Source: MFZZ01 sp964610165
GTDB lineage: Bacteria; Patescibacteriota; Microgenomatia; UBA1406; GWC2-37-13
Reading direction: 5' to 3'
DNA length: 64,000 nucleotides
Assembly (NCBI GenBank): GCA_964610165.1
Contig: CAZSUZ010000001.1
Location: forward strand, 1-64,000
The translations under genes and the position numbers were made by a program. This document shows, one piece after another, positions 33,626-42,324 of this stretch. The notes beneath the pieces were generated by a model. The model was not told where the DNA came from, searched no databases, and was given only the letters and a program-made list of their open reading frames with translations. Position 1 is the first letter of the stretch, and each line of letters begins with the position of its first letter.

Positions 33626-34948
33626 ATGGAACAAGCATTTAGTATAAAAGGTGGAAAACCATTAAAAGGAACAGTAGAACTTTCTGGTGCAAAAAATATT
33701 GCATTAAAAGTTTTAGTAGCATCATTACTTTTTAAAGATAAAGTAACAATTCATCACATTCCACTTATTGAAGACATAAAAGAACTTATACATTTATTGG
33801 AATTACTTGGTGCAAAAGTTTCATTTACAGATAAAAATACAATTGAGATTGATCCTTCAAACCTTCATCAAAATACCGTAGATTTATTTCAGGCTTCTAA
33901 AATTCGTGTTTCTTTTATGCTATTTGCGCCGTTATTATATCGATTTGGGGAAGCAAACATTCCTAATCCTGGTGGTTGTAGACTTGGTGCACGATCTATT
34001 GATCGTATTGTAGAAGGTTTACAAGCATTGGGTATTAAGGTGGATTATAATTCTGAAACAGGTTATTACAAAGCAAAAATGAATGGAAAACCACACGGAA
34101 CTTATACATTTAATAAATCTTCACACACTGGTACAGAACTTATGATTATGATGTCTGTTTTTGGGAATGGAACAATTACTATCGAAAATGCTGCTAAAGA
34201 ACCAGAAATTGATGATTTAATTAATTTTTTAAATGAGGCAGGAGCAAAAATTCAACGAAAAGGAACATCCATTAGTATTGAAGGAGTTGAAGAATTACAT
34301 CAACAAAAGCCCTATACAATAGCGTCAGATAGAGTAGAAGCCATTACGTATGCGGTGGCTGGAATTGCAACCAAGGGTGATGTAACAATTTCTTCAATAA
34401 AAGAACAAGCAATTTCATCGTTTATATCTGTTATTACAGAGGCTGGTGCTGGTGTCGAACAAATTAATGAAGATACCTGGCGTTTTTTCTACCAAGAAAT
34501 GAAGCCAATTCATATTGAAACAACTCCACATCCAGGATTTTTAACAGATTGGCAGCCTCTTATGGCAGTGTTAATGACACAGTTGCAAGGTAAATCTACT
34601 ATTCATGAACGTATTTTTGAAAATAGATTTAGTTATGTAAAGGAATTACAAAAATTAGGAGCATCTGTTTCTTATTTAGATACAAGAGTGGAAAATCCTT
34701 CAGAATTTTATTTCTTTAATTACGAAGAAGGTAAAAAATATAATCAAATGATAGAAATTTCTGGTCCACAACGACTACATGGTGGTGTTCTGACAGTTGC
34801 AGATTTGCGTGCTGGAGCAACTCTTGCTATTGCAGCGCTTATTGCAGACGGTGAATCTTACATAAAAGGTATAGAGCATTTGCAACGTGGTTATGAAGAT
34901 TTTGAAGAAAAGATTCAGAAGTTGGGTGGAGAAATAAGAAAAATATAA
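33626..34948 (+). CDS. murA: UDP-N-acetylglucosamine 1-carboxyvinyltransferase
   Basis: First committed step of peptidoglycan synthesis (enolpyruvyl transfer). EPSP-synthase fold with ELSGAKNIALKVLVASLL near the N-terminus (conserved Lys23), the catalytic loop PNPGGCRLGARSIDRI with Cys118 (the fosfomycin-target Cys), RVEAITYAVAGIATKGDV and LTDWQPLMAVLMTQ plus C-terminal DLRAGATLAIAALIADG. 440 residues. Possible oddity: GARSID rather than GARPID. Confidence 0.95.
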   Translation: MEQAFSIKGGKPLKGTVELSGAKNIALKVLVASLLFKDKVTIHHIPLIEDIKELIHLLELLGAKVSFTDKNTIEIDPSNLHQNTVDLFQASKIRVSFMLFAPLLYRFGEANIPNPGGCRLGARSIDRIVEGLQALGIKVDYNSETGYYKAKMNGKPHGTYTFNKSSHTGTELMIMMSVFGNGTITIENAAKEPEIDDLINFLNEAGAKIQRKGTSISIEGVEELHQQKPYTIASDRVEAITYAVAGIATKGDVTISSIKEQAISSFISVITEAGAGVEQINEDTWRFFYQEMKPIHIETTPHPGFLTDWQPLMAVLMTQLQGKSTIHERIFENRFSYVKELQKLGASVSYLDTRVENPSEFYFFNYEEGKKYNQMIEISGPQRLHGGVLTVADLRAGATLAIAALIADGESYIKGIEHLQRGYEDFEEKIQKLGGEIRKI

Positions 34949-34950
34949 TT

Positions 34951-34985
34951 TTTTTTGGCATCCCATTTCGCGCCACCTGATCCTC
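34951..34985. repeat. Intergenic repeat copy R1 after murA
   Basis: Begins three bases after the murA stop with a T-run, then GGCATCCCAT and the 20-bp core TTTCGCGCCACCTGATCCTC (34966-34985). The core matches R2 at 47041-47060 in 18 of 20 positions and the T-run is shared. Markedly more GC-rich than surroundings. Function unknown. Confidence 0.7.
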
Positions 34986-35006
34986 TAGTAGATAGAATAA
35001 TTAAGG

Positions 35007-36221
35007 TTACTCAACAGCTTCATTTACTACACTTCCAGGTTTAACTCGAGCTCCCTTTGTTATAGAAACACCCGGCATAAGTGAAGTATTTACACCAAGG
35101 AATGCATCTTTTGCTACAATAGCACCAAATTTAATGCGTCCAGTATCTATTGTTTCTCCGTTTGGTAGTTTTAGTCGGACAGATTTACCATCGAGTCGCA
35201 TGTTGGCGGTGGTAGTTCCCCAACTTGGATTTACATTGTTTTCTAAAATGGAATCTCCAATAAAATTATGATGGAGCATACATTTTGGTCCAACATAACT
35301 TCTTGCAACTTCGGATCCAAAACCAACAACCGCTTCGGACTCGATTACAGATTGTCTAACTAATGCATGATTGCCAATTTTTGCATATTTACCAATATAT
35401 GCTGGTCCTTTAATGACCGCAAAATTATCAATATGGGCATTATCATCAATATATACATCGCCTTCAATAACTGCATTTGGTGCAACGTATGCTGAAGGAG
35501 AACGGTGTTTTTTAATACGATGTTTTAAAAAGAGTTCCATAACATCGAGAACATTAAAAGCGTATTTGAGTTTTTGCCAGTAGTTTTCATAAATAACTAC
35601 CTTTACTTCATTATTTTTCATTAACTGTGAAAGTGCTACTTCATAATGATTATCTTGGTCAGAAGGCGTTGATTTTAATATTTGTAAAAATTCCTGAGGT
35701 TCTGATAAATAATGGAATACAAGATTAATAAATTCACTAGGTTCTTGTCCTGGTAATGGTTTTTCTACAATCTCTTTTACATTGCCATCGACTATTCTTA
35801 AATACCCTGCAGGCATGTGTGAATGCACTTTCATGCCAGTTATAAATGCATACGTATTAAATGTAGATTGATAGAGTTTTTTAAAGAAAATTGGATCAAT
35901 AAAATCTACTGCATTCATAACTAAAATTGGTCTGCCATCTATTTCTTGTTCAATTTGTAATAAAGCGTCACCCATACCGAGTGGTTTATCTTGAATTTTT
36001 GTCTGAATGGTTATATTAAAAGGTTGATAAGAAGCAAGCCAAGCTTCATTTTCGGAGTTTGTAACAACTAAAGCTTCGCGAAATCCACTTTGTTCTACCA
36101 TCTCAAGCATGTGTTGTAATACCGGTTTTCCAAAGAATGGAATGATGGTTTTGTTTACAGAAAGTGGCTGGAAAGATTTTCCTATCCCTCCGGCAAGTAT
36201 TACTACAAGTGGCTTTTTCAT
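35007..36221 (-). CDS. GlmU-like sugar nucleotidyltransferase with left-handed beta helix
   Basis: 404 residues: N-terminal nucleotidyltransferase (1-~235) and C-terminal hexapeptide-repeat beta helix (~245-404: AVIEGDVYIDDNAHIDNFAVI, AYIGKYAKIGNHALV). Expected role: UDP-GlcNAc, glucose-1-P or mannose-1-P activation for wall or capsule. The nucleotide loop is unusual, LAGGIGKSFQPLS rather than GGxGTRLxPLT, so the normally conserved Arg is replaced; catalytic Asp candidates remain (NAVDFIDP). Whether it is an active GlmU-type bifunctional enzyme or a variant is open. No Shine-Dalgarno; a TACTCT box is 7 nt before the ATG. Divergent from yvcK. Confidence 0.85.
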   Translation of the reverse strand: MKKPLVVILAGGIGKSFQPLSVNKTIIPFFGKPVLQHMLEMVEQSGFREALVVTNSENEAWLASYQPFNITIQTKIQDKPLGMGDALLQIEQEIDGRPILVMNAVDFIDPIFFKKLYQSTFNTYAFITGMKVHSHMPAGYLRIVDGNVKEIVEKPLPGQEPSEFINLVFHYLSEPQEFLQILKSTPSDQDNHYEVALSQLMKNNEVKVVIYENYWQKLKYAFNVLDVMELFLKHRIKKHRSPSAYVAPNAVIEGDVYIDDNAHIDNFAVIKGPAYIGKYAKIGNHALVRQSVIESEAVVGFGSEVARSYVGPKCMLHHNFIGDSILENNVNPSWGTTTANMRLDGKSVRLKLPNGETIDTGRIKFGAIVAKDAFLGVNTSLMPGVSITKGARVKPGSVVNEAVE

Positions 36222-36234
36222 AAATATTAGAGTA
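36222..36234 (-). promoter_or_regulatory. -10 box of the nucleotidyltransferase gene
   Basis: TACTCT (36234-36229), 7 nt before ATG 36221. Confidence 0.35.
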
Positions 36235-36267
36235 AAATTATTATAACAATAAATTTAAAGTATATAG

Positions 36268-36281
36268 TACAATTTTGCATT
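36268..36281 (+). promoter_or_regulatory. yvcK -10 box
   Basis: TACAAT 36268-36273, 8 nt, ATG 36282. Confidence 0.5.
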
Positions 36282-37250
36282 ATGAAAAAAGTAACTGTAT
36301 TAGGAGGGGGAACAGGCACATATGTAGTTCTTTCTGGACTAAAAAAACACAATTTAGATTTAGCTGCTATTGTTTCCATGATGGATTCAGGGGGTTCAAC
36401 AGGCCGTTTACGAGATCAACTAGAAGTACTTCCTCCAGGAGATTTACGTCAATGTTTAGTTGCATTGTCAGAAGCTCCAGAATTATGGCGTAAGTTGTTT
36501 TTATATAGATTTGAAAAAGGAGATTTAAAAGGTCATAATTTTGGGAATATCTTTCTTTCTGCACTTGAAAAAGTGTCTGATGACTATAAAACTGTTATTG
36601 AAACTGCAAATTATGTGTTACAAACAAAAGGTCAAGTTATACCAGTTACCATAGAAAAAGCACATTTAAGTGTTGAATATGAAAGTGGAATAAAGCTTAA
36701 AGGTGAAGGTATTATTGATGAAGATAATCCAGAACGTTCAAGAATAGTAAAAGCATATTTGGAGCCAGAAGTTCATGCAAACCCAGATGCAATAGATAGA
36801 ATTGCTGAATCGGATTATATTGTTGTTGGACCAGGTGATTTATACACAAGTATTATTCCAGTACTCCTTGTCGGAAAAATTCGAAGTGCACTTAAAAAAA
36901 GTAATGCAAAAATAATTTATATAATGAATTTAATGACTAAGGCAGGACAAACTTCAAATTATACGGGTCAAGATTTTGTAAAAGATATAACTAGTTATTT
37001 AGGTCGCGAACCAGAATATATAATAGCTCACGAAGGATCTATTCCAAAAATGATTTTAGATTGGTATGCAAGCCATACGGAACATCCAGTAAAAATTGAT
37101 ATTAACAAAGATAATTTTAAAGGTACAATAATAGAAGATGATGTTATTAGTCGTAGTTATAACAAAGCAAGTACCGCAGATGAATTAACAAGAAGTATTT
37201 TAAGACATGATTCCGATAAATTAACAGAACTCATCATGAAAATTATATGA
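36282..37250 (+). CDS. yvcK: YvcK/GlmR-family UDP-GlcNAc-binding regulator
   Basis: CofD-like fold. Seen: VLGGGTGTYVVLSGL, VSMMDSGGSTGRLRDQLEVLPPGDLRQCLVAL (here in two parts: MMDSGGSTGRLRDQL and LPPGDLRQCLVAL), VVGPGDLYTSIIPVLLV and MTKAGQTSNY. In Bacillus the family binds UDP-GlcNAc and tunes carbon flux into wall precursors by stimulating GlmS; that role here is by family. 322 residues. First gene of yvcK-dgkA-mraY, overlapping dgkA by 4 nt. Confidence 0.93.
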   Translation: MKKVTVLGGGTGTYVVLSGLKKHNLDLAAIVSMMDSGGSTGRLRDQLEVLPPGDLRQCLVALSEAPELWRKLFLYRFEKGDLKGHNFGNIFLSALEKVSDDYKTVIETANYVLQTKGQVIPVTIEKAHLSVEYESGIKLKGEGIIDEDNPERSRIVKAYLEPEVHANPDAIDRIAESDYIVVGPGDLYTSIIPVLLVGKIRSALKKSNAKIIYIMNLMTKAGQTSNYTGQDFVKDITSYLGREPEYIIAHEGSIPKMILDWYASHTEHPVKIDINKDNFKGTIIEDDVISRSYNKASTADELTRSILRHDSDKLTELIMKII

Positions 37251-37609
37251 AGAAGCATGCACATGCAATAAAAAATGCCTGGAATGGCATTGTCTGGGGA
37301 TTTCAAACCCAACCAAACTACAGAATTCATATAGCTCTTTCATTGCTTGTAGTAGCAGCAGGTATGTTTTTACATGTTTCTTATATTGAATGGTTACTAT
37401 TAATTGTTGCAATAGTTCTTGGTTTTGTTTTAGAAACAATCAATACAGCAATTGAACAGCTTGGAGATGCAATTGATAAAAACTATAACGAATATATAAA
37501 AAGAGCAAAAGATTCCTCAGCAGGTGCTATGTTATTGTTTTCCATTGGAGCAATAATTATTGCTGGATGGATATTTATTCCAAAAATTATTGATTTACTT
37601 TTTTATTGA
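37247..37609 (+). CDS. dgkA: DgkA-type diacylglycerol/undecaprenol kinase
   Basis: 120-residue integral membrane kinase. Three membrane helices; catalytic segment VLETINTAIEQLGDAID has the conserved Glu and Asn-Thr-Ala-Ile-Glu pattern, then KRAKDSSAGAML. In Gram-positives this family phosphorylates undecaprenol to feed the lipid carrier pool, which suits its place between yvcK and mraY. Substrate (lipid) not proven. Confidence 0.9.
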   Translation: MKKHAHAIKNAWNGIVWGFQTQPNYRIHIALSLLVVAAGMFLHVSYIEWLLLIVAIVLGFVLETINTAIEQLGDAIDKNYNEYIKRAKDSSAGAMLLFSIGAIIIAGWIFIPKIIDLLFY

Positions 37610-37621
37610 TTAGGAGTATTT

Positions 37622-38659
37622 ATGGCACTTTACATTTTTATTACGCTTATTTCACTGATTATACATTTTATACTCATTGTTCCCTTTATAGACTTTTTGT
37701 ATCAGATGAAGTTTCAACGAGCAAAACAAGATACAAAAGATGCCTTTAATAAACCAACTCCCATTTTTGACAAATATCATCAACATAAGTCGGGAACTCC
37801 AGTAGGTGGAGGTATTTTGGTTGTTGTCATAACAACACTTCTTTTCTTATTTTTTTATTTAAGTTTTTACTTCTTTAATTTAAATGTACATACTAACTTT
37901 TCCTCTGTATTTATGGAGGTGGCGCTTATTCTGTTTTCGTTTATTAGTTTTGCGTTACTTGGCATATACGACGATTTAAACAAAATTTTTTATTGGAAAA
38001 AAGAGAATTTTTTTGGGTTACGATTAAGTGCTAAACTGATTATTGAAATTATTCTTGCATTACTTATTTCCTTGGGTATTTTTTATGGTTTAGAAGTAAG
38101 TTTTCTACATATTCCATTTTTTGGCGTTTTTGATTTATCATATTTTTTTATTTTCTTTTGTACATTTGTTATTGTTGCATTTGCAAATGCCGTTAATATT
38201 GCAGATGGTTTAGATGGTCTTTCTAGTGGAGCAATGATGATTGCATTACTTGCATTTTGGGCAATTGCACGATCTATAATTGATGTTCCTATTTCTATAT
38301 TTGTTGCAGTTTGGATTGGTGGATTAATTGCATTTTTATATTTTAATATTTTTCCAGCTCGTATTTTTCTTGGTGATACAGGCGCCCTATCCTTTGGCGC
38401 AACATTTGCTGTTATCGGTCTTATTCTTGGAAAAGCATTTGCCTTACCAATTATTGGAGGAATCTTTTTTATTGAAATAGTTAGTTCATTGTTACAATTA
38501 ATGAGTAAAAAATATCGTGGTAAAAAATTATTTAAAGCTGCGCCATTACATTTACTTCTTCAATATCTGGGTTGGGAAGAACCAAAAATTGTTATGCGTT
38601 TTTGGATGGGTGGTATTGTGTTTGCACTAATTGGACTTATGATTGCATTCTTAAAGTAA
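37622..38659 (+). CDS. mraY: Phospho-N-acetylmuramoyl-pentapeptide-transferase
   Basis: Makes lipid I. About ten membrane helices. Active-site motifs: GIYDDLNK (Asp-Asp), VNIADGLDGLSSG, IFLGDTGALSFGA, and AAPLHLLLQYLGWEEPKIVMRFW (the PLHHHxE-like loop, here with PLHLLLQ). 345 residues. It lies outside the mraZ cluster, third after yvcK and dgkA. Confidence 0.95.
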   Translation: MALYIFITLISLIIHFILIVPFIDFLYQMKFQRAKQDTKDAFNKPTPIFDKYHQHKSGTPVGGGILVVVITTLLFLFFYLSFYFFNLNVHTNFSSVFMEVALILFSFISFALLGIYDDLNKIFYWKKENFFGLRLSAKLIIEIILALLISLGIFYGLEVSFLHIPFFGVFDLSYFFIFFCTFVIVAFANAVNIADGLDGLSSGAMMIALLAFWAIARSIIDVPISIFVAVWIGGLIAFLYFNIFPARIFLGDTGALSFGATFAVIGLILGKAFALPIIGGIFFIEIVSSLLQLMSKKYRGKKLFKAAPLHLLLQYLGWEEPKIVMRFWMGGIVFALIGLMIAFLK

Positions 38660-38687
38660 AACGTTTGCATCGTCTTCAGCTTCATAC

Positions 38688-38701
38688 TACAATGAATTAT
38701 T
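38688..38701 (+). promoter_or_regulatory. -10 box of surface-protein gene
   Basis: TACAAT 38688-38693, 8 nt, ATG 38702. Confidence 0.5.
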
Positions 38702-39265
38702 ATGAAGAATCCTAAACAAATTGTGTTAATTGTTGTTATTGTACTTTTATTGGGATCTTTAGCATATTTAACCTATTTACTGTCAAACGGAGATTCACCT
38801 TTAGGAATGTTTAATTTACGAGCTTCTAATCCACAAGATGAAGTAGACACTTTTTTACAAGAAAACAATTTGGCACCAACACAACAACCAGCCCCAACTA
38901 ATGATCCTAGTCTTTTAGCATATAACAGTACTAGTCCTACACCTACTACACGAGCTGGCACAACTGGAAGTGTTACACCTTCTATATCTACTTCACCAAT
39001 GCCTTCCGGAACTGCACCATCTGGAACAGTAACACCAAGTGTTAGTCCAACAGTTGCAGCCACAAAAGGTGGTATTACAGGAACGGTAACACCTTCACCA
39101 ACTATAATATTAACGCTTACGCCAACACCTACTGAATTTATTGTTGTTGAAACATCTACTACTCCAACAATTGTTACAGAACTACCTGTTGCAGGTATAG
39201 GAGATAATTTAAATGCGGTATTAATAGGTGGCGGGGTTCTTATTCTACTTGCGTTGTTGTTGTAA
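38702..39265 (+). CDS. Secreted Thr/Pro/Ser-rich stalk with LPVAG-type C-terminal anchor
   Basis: 187 residues. Hydrophobic signal or anchor (about 7-27), a ~110-residue low-complexity stalk rich in Thr, Pro, Ser and Gly (about 60-155) and a terminal LPVAG (161-165) followed by IGDNLN and a hydrophobic helix (about 170-187). The LPxxG-plus-helix arrangement resembles a sortase sorting signal, and a sortase is encoded at 52096-52842. The usual basic tail after the helix is missing (it ends in LLALLL). No enzymatic domain; probably a cell-surface spacer or adhesin-like protein. Own -10 box; separate from mraY. Confidence 0.75.
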   Translation: MKNPKQIVLIVVIVLLLGSLAYLTYLLSNGDSPLGMFNLRASNPQDEVDTFLQENNLAPTQQPAPTNDPSLLAYNSTSPTPTTRAGTTGSVTPSISTSPMPSGTAPSGTVTPSVSPTVAATKGGITGTVTPSPTIILTLTPTPTEFIVVETSTTPTIVTELPVAGIGDNLNAVLIGGGVLILLALLL

Positions 39266-39276
39266 TTTTGACCATG

Positions 39277-39319
39277 AAAAAAGCACCTAAAGGTTAGAGG
39301 GAATGAACCTCAAGCTGCT
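39277..39319 (-). terminator. Terminator of the 129-aa gene
   Basis: Minus-strand stem AGCA..AGGTT / AACCT..TGCT (positions 39319-39316, 39310-39306 and 39295-39291, 39285-39282) followed by TTTTTT on the minus strand. Confidence 0.65.
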
Positions 39320-39350
39320 TCTTTCATTGCGCTATTGCAATGTTGAGCGA

Positions 39351-39740
39351 CTAGACTTCTTTCTCATCCTTCGGTGCTTTTGTTTTTTTGAAAAGATACC
39401 TTAAAAATATAATCAAGCGAATAATCCATTCTGGTTGTCGGTGCATTCGATATGAAAGTCCAACTAAATCGCTTGTCTTAACAGCATAGTATCCTTCCCA
39501 GGGTAAAAGTCTTTTATGCTCTTGCCTTATGGAGAACATATCAATTGTCATTTCAAAAATAAAATACGTATGAACAAGTGACGCTTCACGAGGCAATCCT
39601 CTCACATTGTTGAGATAGACCATAAACAGTTGTTCATCATTCTGAAGCATTTTCTCTAAACTCATATAATCCTGAGCTTCGAGTTTTCTTCCTTTTGGAA
39701 GAATGTCATCTGCATTATAGATAAACTCAACTACTGACAT
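39351..39740 (-). CDS. 129-aa protein with Shine-Dalgarno, unknown
   Basis: Start ATG 39740 with AAGGAG 7 nt upstream. Begins MSVVEFIYNADDILPKGRKL. Mixed alpha/beta, one weak hydrophobic segment (about 105-117, IIRLIIFLRYLF) and a basic C-terminus (KKTKAPKDEKEV). No family recognised. Codons are more GC-rich than in most neighbours. A TATAAT pair (39788-39783 and 39798-39793, minus strand) predicts a ~45-nt leader; it has its own terminator. Same class as the genes at 31001, 32226, 63746. Confidence 0.72.
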   Translation of the reverse strand: MSVVEFIYNADDILPKGRKLEAQDYMSLEKMLQNDEQLFMVYLNNVRGLPREASLVHTYFIFEMTIDMFSIRQEHKRLLPWEGYYAVKTSDLVGLSYRMHRQPEWIIRLIIFLRYLFKKTKAPKDEKEV

Positions 39741-39782
39741 TATCGTTCTCCTTTATTCATAAACACACAAAAACCTTGCTAC

Positions 39783-39798
39783 ATTATAGCATATTATA
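39783..39798 (-). promoter_or_regulatory. Tandem TATAAT boxes of the 129-aa gene
   Basis: TATAAT at 39788-39783 (with TGC extension) and at 39798-39793. Confidence 0.5.
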
Positions 39799-39817
39799 GG
39801 CTATATTGATTAGTGTT

Positions 39818-40492
39818 TCATACCATCACCTGAACCAGTTTTATGAAAGAGTCTGCCTGTAACGAAGCTGTTCCCACTAAAAAGCCATCAATTTCTCCAG
39901 ATTGAAGATACGTTGCAATATTTTGTTCATCAACACTGCCACCATAAATAAATGAAGTATTTTGTGGTAAGTTAAGTTTTTGTTTCATAGCTATAACATC
40001 TTCGATAGCTGCATTTTGTCCACTACCAATGGCTTCAACTGGTTCGTAGGCAATATATGTTACATTTGGGCGCACCGTATCCTGTTCGTTACGAACACAC
40101 AAAATAGGAGCAATATTATTTGTTGTCGCATTTGTGAGTTGTTTACTAATTTCTTCTTCTGAAAGGTTAAAATGTGCACGTCTTTCACTATGGCCAATAA
40201 TTGCATACTGCACATAATCTTTTAGTAATTCTCCTGTAACTTCTCCAGTAAATGCACCATGTTCTACACTAGAAATTGTTTGGGAGCCTGTTTTTATATT
40301 TGTGTAAGCCGACACTTGTTCAGCAACTAGTGAAATTAACGGAAATGGGGGACAAATAACTATGGTTGTATTTTTTTCTGCAAGTTTTGTATCAAGATTA
40401 TTAGTATCGATATAGTTAAGAAAGGTTGTCATCCATGTAGCAGCACTATCTTTATTTATAGATGCTTTCCAATTTGCGATTAATAGTTTCAT
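39818..40492 (-). CDS. tpiA: Triosephosphate isomerase
   Basis: Glycolytic interconversion of DHAP and GAP. Motifs: LLIANWK (substrate Lys; the usual MN after it is AS), AIIGHSERR (electrophilic His), AYEPVEAIGSG (catalytic Glu; the conserved Trp of PVWAIG is Glu) and YGGSV. 224 residues from ATG 40492, shorter than the usual ~250. The Trp-to-Glu change in the hinge is unusual. Divergent from the helicase; their -10 boxes overlap. Confidence 0.93.
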   Translation of the reverse strand: MKLLIANWKASINKDSAATWMTTFLNYIDTNNLDTKLAEKNTTIVICPPFPLISLVAEQVSAYTNIKTGSQTISSVEHGAFTGEVTGELLKDYVQYAIIGHSERRAHFNLSEEEISKQLTNATTNNIAPILCVRNEQDTVRPNVTYIAYEPVEAIGSGQNAAIEDVIAMKQKLNLPQNTSFIYGGSVDEQNIATYLQSGEIDGFLVGTASLQADSFIKLVQVMV

Positions 40493-40515
40493 CAACTAGA
40501 ATGATAACCTATATT
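40493..40515. promoter_or_regulatory. Interlocked divergent promoters of tpiA and the UvrD helicase
   Basis: tpiA: TATCAT (minus strand 40506-40501), 8 nt to ATG 40492. Helicase: TAACCT 40505-40510, 5 nt to ATG 40516. Only 23 bp separate the two start codons, so both mRNAs would be leaderless and the polymerases mutually exclusive. Confidence 0.45.
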
Positions 40516-42324
40516 ATGGATGTTTTCAAGAATTTAAATGAAAAACAAAAAGAAGCCGTTGAAGTTTTGGACGGACCTTCAATTGTGCTTGCTGGAGCAG
40601 GCTCTGGTAAAACACGTGTTTTAATACATAAAGTAATCAATCTTATTCAACATGGTGTTCATCCTTCACAAATTGTCATGATTACGTTTACAAACAAAGC
40701 TGCTAAAGAAATGAAGGAAAGAATTCTTCATGTTACAAATAACGAAGTAGTTTTAGGCTATGTTGGAACGTTTCATTCTTTTTCTGCCATGATTTTACGT
40801 CGAGAAGGTGAACATATTGGCATACCAAGAACATTTACTATTTATGATCAAAATGATTCTCAGGATTTACTAAAAGATATTGTAAAAAAAAGAGATGATG
40901 GCAAATATACAGCAAGCTATTTTTCAAACCGCATTTCTGATGCAAAAAATCAACTCATTACGCCACAAAAATATTTAGAAGTATTTTCATTCTATAAAGC
41001 AGCTGCAGTTGCAGAAGTGTATTACGAATATCAAAAACAATTAAAGAAGAATAATGCTGTGGATTTTGATGATTTAATAATGAAAGCAGTCGAACTGTAT
41101 ACAAAAGTTCCGGAAATTTTAGAAAAACATCAAAATAGATATAAATATTTATTAGTCGATGAATTTCAGGATACCAATTTTGCGCAATATGTTTTTACAA
41201 AAAAGTTAAGTCAGAAGTATAAAAATATAACTGTTGTTGGCGATTTTTCCCAAAGCATTTATTCTTGGCGAGGAGCTGATATTCGTAATTTAGAAAAGTT
41301 CTCTCAGGATTTTGAAGGTACCAAAGTGATAGAACTAGAACAAAATTACAGATCAACTCAAAAGATTTTAGATTTTGCGTATCAGGTAATTTCTGAAAAT
41401 ATTTCTCATCCAATTTTGAAATTATTTACTAAGAATGATGGGGGAGAAGAAATTATTTATTACACAGCGGGAAACGAAGAAGAAGAGGCAGTTTATGTTT
41501 CAAATGCAATTCAAAAGTTAGCAACGGAAGGACAGTATGCAGAAATAGCAGTGTTATATCGAACAAACGCTCAATCTCGTGCAATCGAAGAAGTATTTTT
41601 GCATTATGGCATTCCATACACATTAATTGGTGGTACACGGTTTTACGAAAGAAAAGAAATTAAAGATATTTTGTCATATTTACGCTTGTTCCTTCATCCA
41701 GAAGATTCTGTTGCAACAGACAGAATTAAAAAATTAGGAAAACGAAGATGGGATAAATTTAAAGAGTTGTACCAAGAATTAAAAGACCAAGTTGAAGAAA
41801 TGGAAACGGCTGAAATTATCGAACGGATTTTTGATAAAACAGGTTACTTAGAATTATTTGATGCAGAAATTCCTGAAGAATATTCACGACTCGAAAATAT
41901 AAAAGAGTTAAAATCTGTAGCAATTACGTTTCCAAATATAGTTGAATTTTTGGAACAAGTTGCACTTGTTGAATCTGAATATTTTGAATCTGAAAAGAAA
42001 GGTAAATCTAAAGAAGGAGTACGACTTATGACACTTCACCAAGCGAAAGGATTGGAGTTTGATAATGTATTTATTGTGGGATTGGAAGAAGGCATTTTGC
42101 CACATTCACGGTCTATTGATGATGTTCATCAAATGGAAGAAGAACGAAGACTATTTTATGTTGGCATAACGCGTGCCAGAAAAAAACTTTATATTACTCA
42201 TGCAAAAAGGAGATTTATTTTTGGCAGACGGAATATTGCAATGAAATCTCGTTTTTTGGGATCTGATGAAAGTGAAGATGAAATTACGTATGTAAATGAA
42301 GATGCAACAGATGATTGGTGGTAA
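40516..42324 (+). CDS. UvrD/PcrA-type superfamily 1 helicase
   Basis: 602-residue 3'-5' DNA helicase/translocase for repair and fork clearing. Motifs: Q motif LNEKQKEAV, Walker A LAGAGSGKTRVL, Ia TFTNKAAKEM, II LVDEFQDTN, III GDFSQSIYSWRGAD, IV EQNYRST, V MTLHQAKGLEFDNVF, VI YVGITRARKKLYI. Shorter than E. coli UvrD (720) mostly at domain 2B/C-terminus, ending DDWW. Start ATG 40516 (MDVFKNLNEKQ); upstream in-frame starts would run into tpiA. Confidence 0.95.
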   Translation: MDVFKNLNEKQKEAVEVLDGPSIVLAGAGSGKTRVLIHKVINLIQHGVHPSQIVMITFTNKAAKEMKERILHVTNNEVVLGYVGTFHSFSAMILRREGEHIGIPRTFTIYDQNDSQDLLKDIVKKRDDGKYTASYFSNRISDAKNQLITPQKYLEVFSFYKAAAVAEVYYEYQKQLKKNNAVDFDDLIMKAVELYTKVPEILEKHQNRYKYLLVDEFQDTNFAQYVFTKKLSQKYKNITVVGDFSQSIYSWRGADIRNLEKFSQDFEGTKVIELEQNYRSTQKILDFAYQVISENISHPILKLFTKNDGGEEIIYYTAGNEEEEAVYVSNAIQKLATEGQYAEIAVLYRTNAQSRAIEEVFLHYGIPYTLIGGTRFYERKEIKDILSYLRLFLHPEDSVATDRIKKLGKRRWDKFKELYQELKDQVEEMETAEIIERIFDKTGYLELFDAEIPEEYSRLENIKELKSVAITFPNIVEFLEQVALVESEYFESEKKGKSKEGVRLMTLHQAKGLEFDNVFIVGLEEGILPHSRSIDDVHQMEEERRLFYVGITRARKKLYITHAKRRFIFGRRNIAMKSRFLGSDESEDEITYVNEDATDDWW

